Assembly: GCF_001021165.1 (NCBI RefSeq)
Contig: NZ_AZAY01000016.1
Location: 1-64,000, forward strand
Length of the DNA: 64,000 nucleotides
Reading direction: 5' to 3'
Origin: Marinitoga sp. 1197
GTDB lineage: Bacteria; Thermotogota; Thermotogae; Petrotogales; Petrotogaceae
Shown: positions 19,161-29,706 of the stretch, one piece after another
Numbering within the stretch: position 1 is the stretch's first letter
Layout of the letters: every line of letters begins with the position of its first letter
Position numbers and translations under genes: made by a program
Notes under the pieces: generated by a model
The model's input: the letters and a program-made list of their open reading frames with translations, nothing else
Database searches by the model: none
Told to the model about the DNA's origin: nothing

Positions 19161-20360
19161 TTATTCTACTATTTCTGTAACAACTCCAGCACCAACTGTT
19201 CTTCCACCTTCACGAACAGCAAATCTCATGTTCTTTTCTAATGCTACAGGGTAGATTAATTCTACTGTTGTTACAATGTTATCACCAGGCATTACCATTT
19301 CTGCTCCGCCTTCGAATTCTAACAATGTACCTGTAACGTCAGCTGTTCTAATATAGAATTGTGGTCTGTAACCTTTTTTGAATGGTGTATGTCTTCCACC
19401 TTCTTCTTTCTTTAATACATAAATTTGTGCTTTGAATTTTTTATGTGGTGTTATTGAACCTGGTTTTGCTAATACTTGACCTCTCCATACTTCATCTTTA
19501 TCAATACCTCTTAACAAACATCCAACGTTGTCACCAGCAATACCTTCATCTAATAATTTTCTGAACATTTCTACACCAGTAACTACTGTTTTTCTTATTT
19601 CATCTGTCATACCAACGATTTCTACTTCATCACCTGGATGAATTGCTCCTCTTTCAATTCTTCCTGTAACAACTGTTCCTCTACCTGTGATTGAAAATAC
19701 ATCTTCAACAGGCATTAGGAATGGCTGATCTACAGGTCTTTGTGGTTCTGGGAAGTAGCTGTCAACTGCATCCATTAATTCGTAAATCTTTTGTACCCAT
19801 GGATCATCTTGAGAGTCTGCTTCTAATGCTTTTAATGCAGATCCTTTGATAACTGGTATTTCATCTCCTGGGAATTCGTATTGACTTAATAATTCTCTTA
19901 CTTCCATTTCTACTAATTCAATAATTTCTTCGTCATCAACCATATCTGTTTTATTTACAAATACAACAATTGCAGGAACATTAACCTGTCTTGATAATAA
20001 TACGTGTTCTCTTGTTTGTGGCATAACACCATCTGTAGCTGCAACAACCAAGATAGCACCATCCATTTGTGCAGCACCAGTGATCATATTTTTGATATAG
20101 TCTGCGTGACCAGGACAATCAATATGTGCATAGTGTCTGTTGTCTGTTTCATATTCAACGTGTGCAATATTAATTGTGATACCTCTTGCTTTTTCTTCTG
20201 GAGCTTTATCAATTTGTTCAAATGGTGTAAAGTCAGCGTATCCTTTCATTGCTAATGATTTTGTAATAGCTGCTGTTAATGTTGTTTTACCATGGTCAAT
20301 ATGTCCGATAGTACCAATATTCATATGTGGTTTGTTTCTGACAAACTTTTCTTTTGCCAT
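19161..20360 (-). CDS. tuf: Elongation factor Tu
   Basis: The 399-residue GTPase delivers aminoacyl-tRNA. G1 GHIDHGKT is at 19-26, and the switch II region [13 protein letters not shown]4 NKTD and G5 GSALKAL are all canonical. Domains 2 and 3 are complete. It is the fourth gene of the str cluster, after fusA. Confidence 0.98.
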   Translation of the reverse strand: MAKEKFVRNKPHMNIGTIGHIDHGKTTLTAAITKSLAMKGYADFTPFEQIDKAPEEKARGITINIAHVEYETDNRHYAHIDCPGHADYIKNMITGAAQMDGAILVVAATDGVMPQTREHVLLSRQVNVPAIVVFVNKTDMVDDEEIIELVEMEVRELLSQYEFPGDEIPVIKGSALKALEADSQDDPWVQKIYELMDAVDSYFPEPQRPVDQPFLMPVEDVFSITGRGTVVTGRIERGAIHPGDEVEIVGMTDEIRKTVVTGVEMFRKLLDEGIAGDNVGCLLRGIDKDEVWRGQVLAKPGSITPHKKFKAQIYVLKKEEGGRHTPFKKGYRPQFYIRTADVTGTLLEFEGGAEMVMPGDNIVTTVELIYPVALEKNMRFAVREGGRTVGAGVVTEIVE

Positions 20361-20393
20361 TTTTTTCCCTCCTCTATGTTTTGTGATGAATTA

Positions 20394-22472
20394 TTAACCG
20401 TTTATGATTTTCTCCGCTACAGAAGCAGGAACTTCTTCATAATGTGAGAATTGTATTGATTGTGTAGCTCTACCTTGAGATAATGATCTTAACACTGTCG
20501 CATATCCAAATAATTCTGATAATGGAACCAACGAATGAATCAATCTAGTATTTGTATTACCAACATTCTCAAAACCCTCTATTCTTCCTCTTCTTGAATT
20601 TAAATCTGCTATAATATCACCCATATATTCTTCTGGTGTTGTTATGTCAACCTTCATTATAGGTTCTAATAATACCGGATTTGCTTTTCTTGCAGCATCC
20701 TTTAATGCCATAGAACCAGCAATTTTAAATGCCATTTCTGAGGAGTCAACTTCGTGATAGGAACCATCATACAATGTCGCTTTTATACCAACCATCGGGT
20801 ATCCAGCTAATATACCTGATTGCATTGCTTCTTTTATACCAGCTTCAACTGCAGGAATATATTCTTTCGGAATAATTCCTCCTACTATTTTATCTTCAAA
20901 TTCCAATACTTTTGTATTATCTATAGGTTCAATTTTTACTTTAACGTGTCCGTATTGTCCCCTACCACCAGATTGTCTGATATATTTTGTTTCAACATCT
21001 GCTGTTCCTCTGATTGTTTCCCTATAAGCAACCTGTGGCTGTCCTACTTTAACACCAACTTTAAACTCTCTTTTCAACCTATCTACAATTATTTCTAAGT
21101 GCAATTCTCCCATACCAGAAAGAATTGTTTCCCCTGTTTCATGGTCTAATTTTACATTTAAACTTGGATCTTCTTCAATTAAAGCCTGTAAAGCCTTAGA
21201 TAATTTTGCTTCATCATTTTTTGTTTCTGGTTCTATTGATAGTGATATAACTGGTTCTGGGAATTCTAATTTTTCTAATACTATGCTTTCTGATTCTTCT
21301 GTTAATGTATCACCTGTTGTTGTATTTTTTAATCCTATAATAGCTACAATATCACCAGCTCTTATATAATCAACTTCTTCCCTTTGATCCGAATGCATAA
21401 ACATCAGTCGTGAAACTCTTTCTTTTTTCCCTTTGGAGCTATTTTTTACATAACTACCCTTTTGTAATTTTCCAGAATAAACCCTTGCAAATGTTAATTT
21501 ACCAACGAATGGATCTACCATTATTTTGAAAGCCAATGCTACAAATGGACCATTTTCATCTGGAGTCAATTCTTTTACAAACTCTCCTGTTCTTTCATCA
21601 TATGCTTTCACAGGAGGTAAATCCAATGGTGAAGGTAAATAATCAACTATCGCATCTAATACTGGTTGAACACCTTTATTTTTGAATGATGTTCCACATA
21701 TAACAGGAATAAATGCTCCTTCAATAGTTCCTTTTCTAATAGCTGCTTTTATTTTATCTTCTGGAATTTCTTCGCCTTCAAAGAATAATTCCATTATTTC
21801 TTCGTCATATTCTGAAATTGCTGTAATTAAATCTTCTCTATATTGTTCTGCTTTTGAAACCAAATCCTCTGGTATATCTCTATATTCAAATTTTGTTCCG
21901 TCTTCACTAATCCAATAAATAGCTTTCATTTTTACCAAATCAACTACACCTTCAAAATCCGCTTCAGCACCAATTGGTATCTGAATGGGTAATGGATTTG
22001 TTCCCAATTTGTCTATCATTGTTTGAACCGCATTATAGAAATCTGCTCCAAGTTTGTCCATTTTATTCATATATGCAATTCTTGGAACATGATATCTATC
22101 AGCCTGTCTCCAAACTGTTTCTGATTGCGGCTCAACACCTACTTGTGCATCAAAAACCGCTACTGCTCCATCTAATACTCTTAAAGCCCTTTCAACTTCA
22201 ACTGTAAAATCAACGTGTCCGGGTGTATCAATGATGTTAATCCTGTGATCTTTCCAGAAACATGTTGTTGCAGCTGAAGTTATTGTAATACCTCTTTCTT
22301 TTTCCTGTTCCATCCAATCCATTGTAGCAGTTCCATCATCAACAGAACCTAATTTATGCTTTTTTCCAGTATAAAACAGGATTCTTTCTGTAGTAGTTGT
22401 TTTACCTGCATCAATATGTGCAATTATTCCTATATTTCTTGTCTTGTTTAAAGCATATAACCGCTCTTTCAA
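20394..22472 (-). CDS. fusA: Elongation factor G
   Basis: The 692-residue translocase has G1 AHIDAGKT at 18-25, the switch region [16 protein letters not shown]3 DTPGH and G4 NKMD. Domains II-V are complete, with the domain IV stretch [18 protein letters not shown]. This is the housekeeping EF-G; a divergent paralogue lies at 55506-57590. Confidence 0.98.
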   Translation of the reverse strand: MKERLYALNKTRNIGIIAHIDAGKTTTTERILFYTGKKHKLGSVDDGTATMDWMEQEKERGITITSAATTCFWKDHRINIIDTPGHVDFTVEVERALRVLDGAVAVFDAQVGVEPQSETVWRQADRYHVPRIAYMNKMDKLGADFYNAVQTMIDKLGTNPLPIQIPIGAEADFEGVVDLVKMKAIYWISEDGTKFEYRDIPEDLVSKAEQYREDLITAISEYDEEIMELFFEGEEIPEDKIKAAIRKGTIEGAFIPVICGTSFKNKGVQPVLDAIVDYLPSPLDLPPVKAYDERTGEFVKELTPDENGPFVALAFKIMVDPFVGKLTFARVYSGKLQKGSYVKNSSKGKKERVSRLMFMHSDQREEVDYIRAGDIVAIIGLKNTTTGDTLTEESESIVLEKLEFPEPVISLSIEPETKNDEAKLSKALQALIEEDPSLNVKLDHETGETILSGMGELHLEIIVDRLKREFKVGVKVGQPQVAYRETIRGTADVETKYIRQSGGRGQYGHVKVKIEPIDNTKVLEFEDKIVGGIIPKEYIPAVEAGIKEAMQSGILAGYPMVGIKATLYDGSYHEVDSSEMAFKIAGSMALKDAARKANPVLLEPIMKVDITTPEEYMGDIIADLNSRRGRIEGFENVGNTNTRLIHSLVPLSELFGYATVLRSLSQGRATQSIQFSHYEEVPASVAEKIING

Positions 22473-22492
22473 AATAATCCCTCCTCAATATA

Positions 22493-22960
22493 TTACCAGC
22501 GGTAATGAGCAAAAGCTTTATTTGCTTCAGCCATTTTATGTACGTCATCTCTCTTTTTTACTGCTGCACCAACCCCATTATATGCATCTATTAATTCTTG
22601 AGCCAATTTTTCTTTCATTGGTCTTCCAGATTTTGAACGAGCAGCTTTTACTATCCATCTTAAAGCTAAAGATATTGCCCTTTCTTCTGGCACCTCAAAT
22701 GGAACCTGATATGTCGCTCCTCCAACTCTTCTTGGTCTTACTTCTATTAATGGTCTAACATTTTCTAATGCTTGATGATACACTTCTAAAGGATCTTTTT
22801 CTAATTTTTCTTTTATTATTTCAAATGCTCCATATACTATTGATTGTGCAACAGTTTTTTTACCATCTTTCATTATTCTAACAACTAATTTAGAAACTAA
22901 AACATCATTATATATTGGATCAGGTGTTACTGGTCTTTTTGGCGCTCTTCTTCTTCTCAT
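22493..22960 (-). CDS. rpsG: 30S ribosomal protein S7
   Basis: The 155-residue head-nucleating protein has the characteristic N-terminus ([19 protein letters not shown]) and the helix region [20 protein letters not shown]. It has normal length. Confidence 0.97.
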   Translation of the reverse strand: MRRRRAPKRPVTPDPIYNDVLVSKLVVRIMKDGKKTVAQSIVYGAFEIIKEKLEKDPLEVYHQALENVRPLIEVRPRRVGGATYQVPFEVPEERAISLALRWIVKAARSKSGRPMKEKLAQELIDAYNGVGAAVKKRDDVHKMAEANKAFAHYRW

Positions 22961-22972
22961 TTACTTACCTCC

Positions 22973-23347
22973 TTACTTCTTAGGTCTTTTTGTTCCATAT
23001 TTACTTCTACTCTGTTTTCTTCCTTCAACACCAGCTGTATCCAATGTTCCTCTAATAATTTTATATCTAACACCTGGTAAGTCTTTTACCCTACCACCTC
23101 TTATTAATACATTTGAGTGTTCTTGAAGGTTATGTCCTTCACCCGGAATATATGCTGTAACTTCTATTCCATTTGAAAGCCTTACCCTCGCAATTTTCCT
23201 TAAAGCTGAGTTTGGCTTTTTAGGTGTCATTGTTGAAACCCTTACACATACTCCTCTTTTTTGCGGATTACTTTGTAAAGCTGGTGATTTTGATTTTTTC
23301 TTGATTTGTTTTCTTCCGTATCTTACAAGTTGATTTATAGTTGGCAT
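22973..23347 (-). CDS. rpsL: 30S ribosomal protein S12
   Basis: The 124-residue decoding-centre protein includes the streptomycin-related segments [15 protein letters not shown] and [21 protein letters not shown] start it at ATG 23347 ([14 protein letters not shown]), behind AAAGGAGGAA. The in-frame ATG at 23389 lies before the ribosome site. The lysine after PKK in this segment is wild type, so no streptomycin-resistance substitution is seen there. It is the first gene of the superoperon. Confidence 0.96.
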   Translation of the reverse strand: MPTINQLVRYGRKQIKKKSKSPALQSNPQKRGVCVRVSTMTPKKPNSALRKIARVRLSNGIEVTAYIPGEGHNLQEHSNVLIRGGRVKDLPGVRYKIIRGTLDTAGVEGRKQSRSKYGTKRPKK

Positions 23348-23631
23348 AGTATTTTCTATTCCTCCTTTCAATATTTTAAAAAATACCAAGTGTATTTTAC
23401 CTCAGGTCTTTTTAATTTTCAATTAAAAAGTTGTGATTTTTTTGTGAAGTTACGTTTGTGTTAATCGAATTTCTATATTCATTTTTATGATTTTTATAAA
23501 TATATGGAATTGATATATCAATCAAATCCTTTATATTAAATATTTTTATTAGAAATATATTTTTTTTATAATTCTACTATATTCCATTCTACACGTTTTA
23601 TAAAAAAATTGCTTTATTAATTTGTTACGAT
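23348..23631 (-). promoter_or_regulatory. Long 5' leader of the ribosomal superoperon
   Basis: About 280 nt of very AT-rich non-coding sequence separate the promoter from rpsL. It contains a perfect 10-bp AT stem-loop (23408-23430, CTTTTTAATT/AATTAAAAAG) and a 14-bp palindrome ATTGATATATCAAT (23509-23522). No known ribosomal leader fold is recognisable. There is no gene in it. Confidence 0.5.
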
Positions 23632-23660
23632 ATAATACACGGCCCCGGGTGTTTTGTTAA
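23632..23660 (-). promoter_or_regulatory. Promoter of the str-S10-spc-alpha superoperon
   Basis: On the minus strand a -35 box TTAACA (23655-23660) and a -10 box TATTAT (23632-23637) are separated by exactly 17 bp. The spacer is unusually GC-rich (CCCGGGGCC) for this genome. The promoter begins 3 bp after the stop codon of the upstream metallopeptidase gene. Confidence 0.65.
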
Positions 23661-23663
23661 ATA

Positions 23664-24851
23664 TCACAAAACTATTACAGAATTTTCCCCATAAATATTT
23701 TCAGCATTACTTTTGAATTCACTATTGTGTTTTTCACTTAAAACGAATAATACTCTTCGTTTAACAATAGGTATATCTGTATAACCATCTGTAAATATTA
23801 TTATACCTTCGGGCCTAACGTTTTCTTCTAAATAATTAATAGCCGGTTCAAAATCTGTATTACCTTTACCTTTAATTTCTATATTTTTCCAATCTCCTTT
23901 TCCGTATTGTAAAACATTTTGTATATTATTATCAATTTGCACTATATATATTTTTGAATTATACATTCTAACTATTTTTTCTATTTCTGAAAAAAAAGCA
24001 TTATACTCTTCTTCAATTATTGAACCACTTGTATCAAGTACTACCGCAATTTTTGGACCAAATTCAGCTCTCCAACCTGGTTGATTATCATATCGCCTAT
24101 TAGGTCTCAATACTGTTCTATATTTTTCTATTATCATCGAACTTCCAAAAAATCTTCTGATTAAATCTTTCCAGTTTTTTCTGGATTTTTTTATTATTAA
24201 AGATATGGGTACTTCTAATCCAGAAGGAATATCCCCTTTTGCTTTTTCATATGTTTCACTAATTACTTCACTTACAAGATCACTCACCACTTCTTCTATG
24301 AGTTCAAAATTTCCAAATTCTTCGTGTGAGTCAACTCTATAATCTTCCAATAATTCCAAATCAATTTTATTAGATTTTTCAAAATAATCGATAATATATT
24401 TATAATATTCTTCAACTGTTTTATTTATGTAATTTATCGGTGGTCCGATAAAAATATTTTCATTATCCGTTCCACAGCCTTCATCAAGCAATACGTTGAG
24501 CGGAATAGAAAATGCATCTAATTCTCTTATTTGTTGATTAACCGCTGCATCCATTGCTAAATTCCAGAGTTTTTTATCTTTTTTATCTTTTGATTTAATA
24601 AATATATGACCATGTATTATATGAAAAATTTCATGTTTTAAAAGAGATTTTGAAAATATTAAACCTTTTGCTCTTAATATTTTTGGATTATATATTATTT
24701 TAAATCTTCCAGATTTAGATATTGAAAGTTTTATTGTTCTTACATTAAAAGATGGTATATTATCAAAATACATTTTTAAATAATTATAAAATATACTTTC
24801 TTTTCCAAGTTCTATCCATGATTTTTCTATTATATCATTTATATCTTCCAT
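23664..24851 (-). CDS. VWA-like protein with putative zinc metallopeptidase domain (DUF2201 type)
   Basis: The 395-residue soluble protein has two parts. The N-terminal part holds a zinc-protease-like motif HEIFHIIHGH (residues 73-82), followed by WNLAMDAAVN, the usual third-ligand region. The C-terminal part is a von Willebrand A-like domain starting with VVLDTSGSI, a MIDAS motif, and continuing to IIFTDGYTD. This pairing is typical of the DUF2201 family, often encoded beside a MoxR-type AAA ATPase. No such ATPase is here. Instead the gene overlaps a CYTH-domain gene by 13 bp. Its biological role is not known. Confidence 0.85.
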   Translation of the reverse strand: MEDINDIIEKSWIELGKESIFYNYLKMYFDNIPSFNVRTIKLSISKSGRFKIIYNPKILRAKGLIFSKSLLKHEIFHIIHGHIFIKSKDKKDKKLWNLAMDAAVNQQIRELDAFSIPLNVLLDEGCGTDNENIFIGPPINYINKTVEEYYKYIIDYFEKSNKIDLELLEDYRVDSHEEFGNFELIEEVVSDLVSEVISETYEKAKGDIPSGLEVPISLIIKKSRKNWKDLIRRFFGSSMIIEKYRTVLRPNRRYDNQPGWRAEFGPKIAVVLDTSGSIIEEEYNAFFSEIEKIVRMYNSKIYIVQIDNNIQNVLQYGKGDWKNIEIKGKGNTDFEPAINYLEENVRPEGIIIFTDGYTDIPIVKRRVLFVLSEKHNSEFKSNAENIYGENSVIVL

Positions 24852-25408
24852 TTCAACACCTCTAATATTTCTAAAAGATTTATATTTCTGGAAATTCTAT
24901 TTGCTATATTGTTATTGTAATATCTATAATCTTCCGTTACATCTTTTAATATTTTTATTTTTTCTTCTCTTAATATTTTAAAAAAATCTTCTGGTGTATA
25001 TTTTTTTATTTCTTTCATTTCAATTTCCAGTAAATATTTTTCTTTTATATTATACTCTAAACCTTCTACATTTATAAATTCATCAAGCACTATTTCTGGA
25101 TTTTCTTTTATTACATGCCTGATTTTTATAACCATTTTTTTATTAAATAACTGTTTAATATCTTTGGGTATATAATTTTCTTCTTTTTCTATTTTCTCGT
25201 GCGGAATTTCAGTATTAGCTTTATATGCAAAATTCCATTTCTTTATTAATTTATTGTTATCTTTTATTATTTGTAATCTAACCCTTTCTATCTCGTCTCT
25301 GGTATTTTTTATATACCATTGTATAATTCCTATTTTCTTTATAGATTTATCTTTTAATTTTATAGCTTCTTTTTCATTAATTGTATATTTTCTCTCAATT
25401 TCTAACAT
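24839..25408 (-). CDS. CYTH-domain protein (triphosphate tunnel enzyme-like)
   Basis: The 189-residue protein begins MLEIERKYTINE, carrying the ExExK motif (E-I-E-R-K) of the CYTH/triphosphate tunnel metalloenzyme superfamily. Later charged strands (RVRLQI, KIRHVIKENPEIVLDEF, LEIEMKEI) fit the barrel walls. Relatives are inorganic triphosphatases, thiamine triphosphatase and class IV adenylate cyclases. Which reaction this one catalyses is unclear. I prefer the second of two adjacent ATGs (25408) because it is 6 nt from GGAGGG. It overlaps both neighbours. Confidence 0.8.
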   Translation of the reverse strand: MLEIERKYTINEKEAIKLKDKSIKKIGIIQWYIKNTRDEIERVRLQIIKDNNKLIKKWNFAYKANTEIPHEKIEKEENYIPKDIKQLFNKKMVIKIRHVIKENPEIVLDEFINVEGLEYNIKEKYLLEIEMKEIKKYTPEDFFKILREEKIKILKDVTEDYRYYNNNIANRISRNINLLEILEVLKWKI

Positions 25409-26750
25409 CATTTCCCTCCGCTTTTGCCCTTCTTTTTTTTGGTTTCAAAATTTTCAAGTATATTGGAAGATTTATTTCTCGTCTTTTAAACAATGTTGGA
25501 TTTGATAATAACCAGCTTTTATATCTTATTGGTTTTTCATATGCTTCAACACTTGTCAGGTGCAATAAGGCATATATTCTCAATAAAAAACCTGCAAATA
25601 AGAGTATTTGAATTCCATGATATTTATCTCCTAATATATAAAAATTTCTTTCTTTTAATACATTACCAAAAAATCCCCCTATATTTGAAGCAATTATCGC
25701 TGAAATTCCAGAGATAAAAGCATATACACCTATATAACTTTCTGCTGGTTCTGAAACAGTTTCAAGCAATAAATTAAAAAACGTCAAATTTATAGCCGAC
25801 CACGCAAATGCAGAAAATATACTATCGAGCAATAATAAACTTTTAAAATTATAATCAGTCATTACAAAATAAAGTAATGGAGCTATCGTAGCCAAGGTTA
25901 TACCTATCATTAATATATTTTTATTTCCATATTTATCGCTCAATTTCCCATAAAACGGATATAATATTATTGTTATTAACCCTGATAATACGCTTAAATT
26001 TCCCAAAAACGTCGTATTAATATGTAATATAGCTAATTGATAGTATGAAAAATATGGCCTGGTTAATTCTATAGAAAACGTCCATATGCCAACAAATACT
26101 AAAAATGTTTGAAATTTTTTATCTTGAAATGGTTTTTTTAAATTTATCTTAAAAGATTGTTCTGTAATTTCCGGAATTTGATGAAATAAAAAAAGAATTA
26201 TTGTAACTATAGAAAAAAGCGCCACTAATGATGATACTATCAGTATTCCTGATTTTTTATCTGAAAAATCTAAAAAATGAGCATACATATATGTCGCTAA
26301 AATTCCTACTGCTGAAGCAAATACATTTCTCATTCCAAAATATTTTCCCCTTTTTTCAAAAGGTACTAATTCCCTCATAGAAGTTGTCCATATGCTGCTA
26401 ATAAATGTTCCAAATAATGAATATACAAGCATTATGCTTACAAAAACCCATGATTTTGTTATATTGAAAAATATTGCAACTGGAAGAAAAACTAAAGAAC
26501 CTCGTCCTATTATAGAAACAATTATTAAACTTTTTTTTCTTCCATTAAAAAGTTTGTACCAAAAAGGAGTAAAGATTTGAAACATCTGTGAAAAAACAGG
26601 AAAAGATGAAACAATGGAAATCTGAAAAGGATTCGCATTGAAATATAATGCTATAGATATTATTATAAATGTTTGAGTCGCCACAAAAAAAGCATTGAAA
26701 AACATTGCTTCAATTATTGACAATTTTAAAGTTTTTGTAAGTTTAATCAT
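25395..26750 (-). CDS. MFS transporter
   Basis: The 451-residue membrane protein has about 12 hydrophobic segments. It contains the loop 2-3-like motif FWYKLFNGRKKSLI and, in the second half, YGKLSDKYGNKNI, the repeated MFS motif A (GxLsDkyG). This fits a major facilitator. The substrate is not recognisable; the arrangement resembles drug/sugar efflux-type MFS proteins. The basic tail (LKPKKRRAKAEGND) is cytoplasmic. It is first of three overlapping minus-strand genes and diverges from the pullulanase gene. Confidence 0.85.
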   Translation of the reverse strand: MIKLTKTLKLSIIEAMFFNAFFVATQTFIIISIALYFNANPFQISIVSSFPVFSQMFQIFTPFWYKLFNGRKKSLIIVSIIGRGSLVFLPVAIFFNITKSWVFVSIMLVYSLFGTFISSIWTTSMRELVPFEKRGKYFGMRNVFASAVGILATYMYAHFLDFSDKKSGILIVSSLVALFSIVTIILFLFHQIPEITEQSFKINLKKPFQDKKFQTFLVFVGIWTFSIELTRPYFSYYQLAILHINTTFLGNLSVLSGLITIILYPFYGKLSDKYGNKNILMIGITLATIAPLLYFVMTDYNFKSLLLLDSIFSAFAWSAINLTFFNLLLETVSEPAESYIGVYAFISGISAIIASNIGGFFGNVLKERNFYILGDKYHGIQILLFAGFLLRIYALLHLTSVEAYEKPIRYKSWLLSNPTLFKRREINLPIYLKILKPKKRRAKAEGNDVRN

Positions 26751-26776
26751 TTTTTTCCTCCTTTTTATACACCATA

Positions 26777-26785
26777 ATTATACCA
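26777..26785 (-). promoter_or_regulatory. Extended -10 promoter for the MFS-CYTH-VWA genes
   Basis: TGGTATAAT on the minus strand lies 27 bp before the MFS start codon and would give a leader of about 20 nt. It is identical to the extended -10 elements upstream of rho and of the cobalamin adenosyltransferase gene. Confidence 0.6.
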
Positions 26786-26889
26786 TATTATATGCTTTAA
26801 TTATTTTATTTGCTTTAATTTTCTTTCATTATATATTTAAACTAATTTGTTATTATTAAAAGGATATTTTAACTTCTTATTGTATTTTA

Positions 26890-26903
26890 TTGATTATAAT
26901 CAA
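26890..26903. promoter_or_regulatory. 14-bp palindrome in the pullulanase upstream region
   Basis: TTGATTATAATCAA is a perfect palindrome centred about 40 bp upstream of the probable pulA -35 box, between two divergent genes. It could be a dimeric regulator site. In so AT-rich a region a chance palindrome is also possible. Confidence 0.35.
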
Positions 26904-26935
26904 ATTATACTATAATTAATTACCGTTTTTTTTAT

Positions 26936-26963
26936 TTGTTTTAATTTTATAAACCGTTATAAT
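26936..26963 (+). promoter_or_regulatory. Promoter for the pullulanase gene
   Basis: TTGTTT (26936-26941) and TATAAT (26958-26963) are spaced by 16 bp, about 50 bp before the start codon. The ribosome site AGGAGGAG follows at 27001-27008. Confidence 0.55.
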
Positions 26964-27013
26964 AATCATGTATAAAAATATTTAATTTTAAATTTTATAT
27001 AGGAGGAGATTCT

Positions 27014-29608
27014 ATGAAAAACAGAATATTATTTTTTGCGTTATTTCTAATTTCTTCTTTAGTTTTAGCTACTTTCCCTATGTATAGTTCTGCTAAAACA
27101 GCTGAAGATTTTGGTGGAAAAACTGTTCTAATAGTTCATTATTACCGTTATGACAACAATTATGATGGTTGGAATTTATGGGTATGGCCTCACAAACCCG
27201 AATCTTTAGAAGGACATGCATATAAATTTACCGAAAAAGATAATTTCGGACCGTATGCCATTATAGTTCTGGATAAGAAATATACTGAATTAGGTTATAT
27301 CATAAGATTAAACGAATGGCAGGCTAAAGACATTGAAAAAGATAGATTTGTCAAAATACCTGAATCAGGTGTAGCCGAAATATGGGTTGTTACAAGTGTT
27401 GAAAAACCTTATTTAAATCCTAATAATATAGATATTAGTCCGAGAATTTTAAATGCTATTATGGATTCTAAAAAAGAAATTAAAGTTATTTTAACCACTC
27501 CATTTGATACAAAAAATTGGGCTGGAAAAATATCTGTTCTTGCTGAAAATAAGGAATTAAAGATTGATAAAGTTGAAAAACTGGATCCAACTGACATTTC
27601 AAAAACTACTAAAATTAAAATAATTTTAGAATCACCATTTAACGATATTGACAAAAACGTAATAATAAAAATCAAAGATTTTGTTGAAAAAAGTGTAATA
27701 ATGAGAAATATATTAAATAATTTTTATTATAATGGAGATGATTTAGGAATTACCTATACTGATAATTATACTATTTTTAAAGTCTGGTCTCCAGTTTCAA
27801 AAAGTGCTGAGGTTTTATTATATAACGATTACAAATCACAAAAAGCTGATAAAACTTATCAAATGAAAAAAGTAAAAAATGGTGTATGGAGTATAAAGAT
27901 ATCTGGCAATTTAAAAGGAAAATTTTATAAATATAGATTCTATTCTTATGGCAAATACAGAGAAACTGTAGATCCTTATTCTATAGCGGTATCCGTAAAT
28001 TCTGAAAAATCTGCTATTATAGATTTAAATGATACTAATCCAAAAAATTGGGATAATGACATTAAACCTCCATTTATTAATCCTGAAGATGCTATTATTT
28101 ATGAAATACATGTTAAAGATTTTACTATAAATAAAAATTCTGGCGTGGATGAAAAATATCGCGGTAAATACTTAGGACTTGTTCAGGAAAATACTCAAAC
28201 TCCAGATGGTATAAAAACAGGATTATCTCATCTGAAAGAGTTAGGTGTAACTCATGTTCATATTATGCCTATACAGGATATTTATTTTATAGATGAAACT
28301 AAATTTAAAGAACAATATGGTTGGGGATATGACCCAAAATTATATAATGTCCCTGATGGATTTTATTCTATAAATCCATTTGACCCAAATTCAAGAATTA
28401 AAGAAGTAAAAGAAATGGTTAAAAAATTACACGAAAATGGAATAAGAGTTATATTAGATGTGGTTTATAATCATACTGCTGTTGTAGGAGAAGGTTCGGC
28501 TTTTGATCAAACTGTTCCATATTATTATTACAGAACAGATGATGCAGGACGTTATACTAACGGTTCAGGTGTAGGGAATGAAATTGCAACTGAAAGACCT
28601 ATGGTAAGAAAATTTATAGTTGATTCTGTAAAATACTGGGTTAAAGAATATCATATTGACGGATTTAGATTTGATTTAATGGGATTAATTGATAAAAAAA
28701 CTATGAATGAAATAAGCACTGAATTACATAAAATTGATCCTTCCATTTTACTATACGGAGAACCGTGGACTGGTGGCGGACCTTTATTATTTGGAAAAGG
28801 CGATCAAAAAAATATGCATATTGCTATGTTTAATGATGATGTAAGAAATGCTATTAGAGGAAGTGTATTCAACGCTAAAATAAAAGGATTCGGTTTGGGC
28901 TCATTAGGTAAAGAATTGAAAATAAAAAGAGGGGTTGTAGGGTCTATTGAATACGACTCTCGTATCAGATTATGGACAGATGACCCTGAAGAAACTATAA
29001 ATTATGTTTCAAATCATGATAATCACACATTATGGGATAAAAACGCTTTAGCCCTTGGATATCAACCATGGAAAGAACCTCTTCCAGAAAAAATTGAAGA
29101 AAAATTAAAGAAAGCTCAAAAATTTTCAAATGCTATAATTTTAACTTCTCAGGGAATACCTTTTTTACACGGTGGAGTTGATTTTGCAAGAACCAAAATG
29201 GGAAATGATAATCCTTATAATAAAGAATTACCGAATATAATAGATTGGTCAAGAAAAGAAAAATATTATGATATTTTTGAATATTATAAAGGATTAATAG
29301 AATTAAGAAAAGCACATCCTGCTTTTAGAATGACAGATAAAAACATGATTAAAAATAATATTAAATTTTTAGAAACTCCTAAAAAAAGAATGGTTGCATT
29401 TTTAATAAAAGATAATGCAAATGGGGATGAATGGAAGAATATTCTTATTATTTACAATGCTAATTCTTCAAAAATAAAATTTAATCTTCCTTCTGGCATA
29501 TGGAATGTTGTTGTAAATGATAAAAAAGCTGGAAACACTGTAATTAAAACTGTTGAAAATTCTATTACATTGCAAGCATTATCTGCTTATGTATTATATC
29601 AAAAATAA
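27014..29608 (+). CDS. pulA: Secreted type I pullulanase (GH13)
   Basis: The 864-residue enzyme hydrolyses alpha-1,6 branches of pullulan and starch. A signal peptide (MKNRILFFALFLISSLVLA) directs it out of the cytoplasm. A CBM41-type pullulanase domain follows (TVLIVHYYRYDNNYDGWNLW, about 35-130), then a spacer, a CBM48 domain (about 250-330) and the GH13 barrel. Catalytic landmarks are YGWGYDPKLYNVP (about 435), DVVYNHT (about 482), nucleophile Asp in GFRFDLMG (about 552), acid/base Glu in GEPWTGG (about 583) and NHDNHTLWD (about 667). The YNWGYDP-type motif marks the type I family. It is a single-gene unit with its own promoter and terminator. Confidence 0.97.
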   Translation: MKNRILFFALFLISSLVLATFPMYSSAKTAEDFGGKTVLIVHYYRYDNNYDGWNLWVWPHKPESLEGHAYKFTEKDNFGPYAIIVLDKKYTELGYIIRLNEWQAKDIEKDRFVKIPESGVAEIWVVTSVEKPYLNPNNIDISPRILNAIMDSKKEIKVILTTPFDTKNWAGKISVLAENKELKIDKVEKLDPTDISKTTKIKIILESPFNDIDKNVIIKIKDFVEKSVIMRNILNNFYYNGDDLGITYTDNYTIFKVWSPVSKSAEVLLYNDYKSQKADKTYQMKKVKNGVWSIKISGNLKGKFYKYRFYSYGKYRETVDPYSIAVSVNSEKSAIIDLNDTNPKNWDNDIKPPFINPEDAIIYEIHVKDFTINKNSGVDEKYRGKYLGLVQENTQTPDGIKTGLSHLKELGVTHVHIMPIQDIYFIDETKFKEQYGWGYDPKLYNVPDGFYSINPFDPNSRIKEVKEMVKKLHENGIRVILDVVYNHTAVVGEGSAFDQTVPYYYYRTDDAGRYTNGSGVGNEIATERPMVRKFIVDSVKYWVKEYHIDGFRFDLMGLIDKKTMNEISTELHKIDPSILLYGEPWTGGGPLLFGKGDQKNMHIAMFNDDVRNAIRGSVFNAKIKGFGLGSLGKELKIKRGVVGSIEYDSRIRLWTDDPEETINYVSNHDNHTLWDKNALALGYQPWKEPLPEKIEEKLKKAQKFSNAIILTSQGIPFLHGGVDFARTKMGNDNPYNKELPNIIDWSRKEKYYDIFEYYKGLIELRKAHPAFRMTDKNMIKNNIKFLETPKKRMVAFLIKDNANGDEWKNILIIYNANSSKIKFNLPSGIWNVVVNDKKAGNTVIKTVENSITLQALSAYVLYQK

Positions 29609-29637
29609 TAAAAAGCCGCATAACGCGGCTTTTTATT
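29607..29637 (+). terminator. Intrinsic terminator of pulA
   Basis: Stem AATAAAAAGCCGC/GCGGCTTTTTATT with loop ATAAC directly follows the stop codon and ends in a T-run. AT flanks on both sides could also stop transcripts from the opposite strand. Confidence 0.9.
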
Positions 29638-29706
29638 AACATTATGTTTCTAGATCAAAGCTTAAAAAGTTGCAATAAACAAAAACTATATTAAAGTCAA
29701 GCCAAT

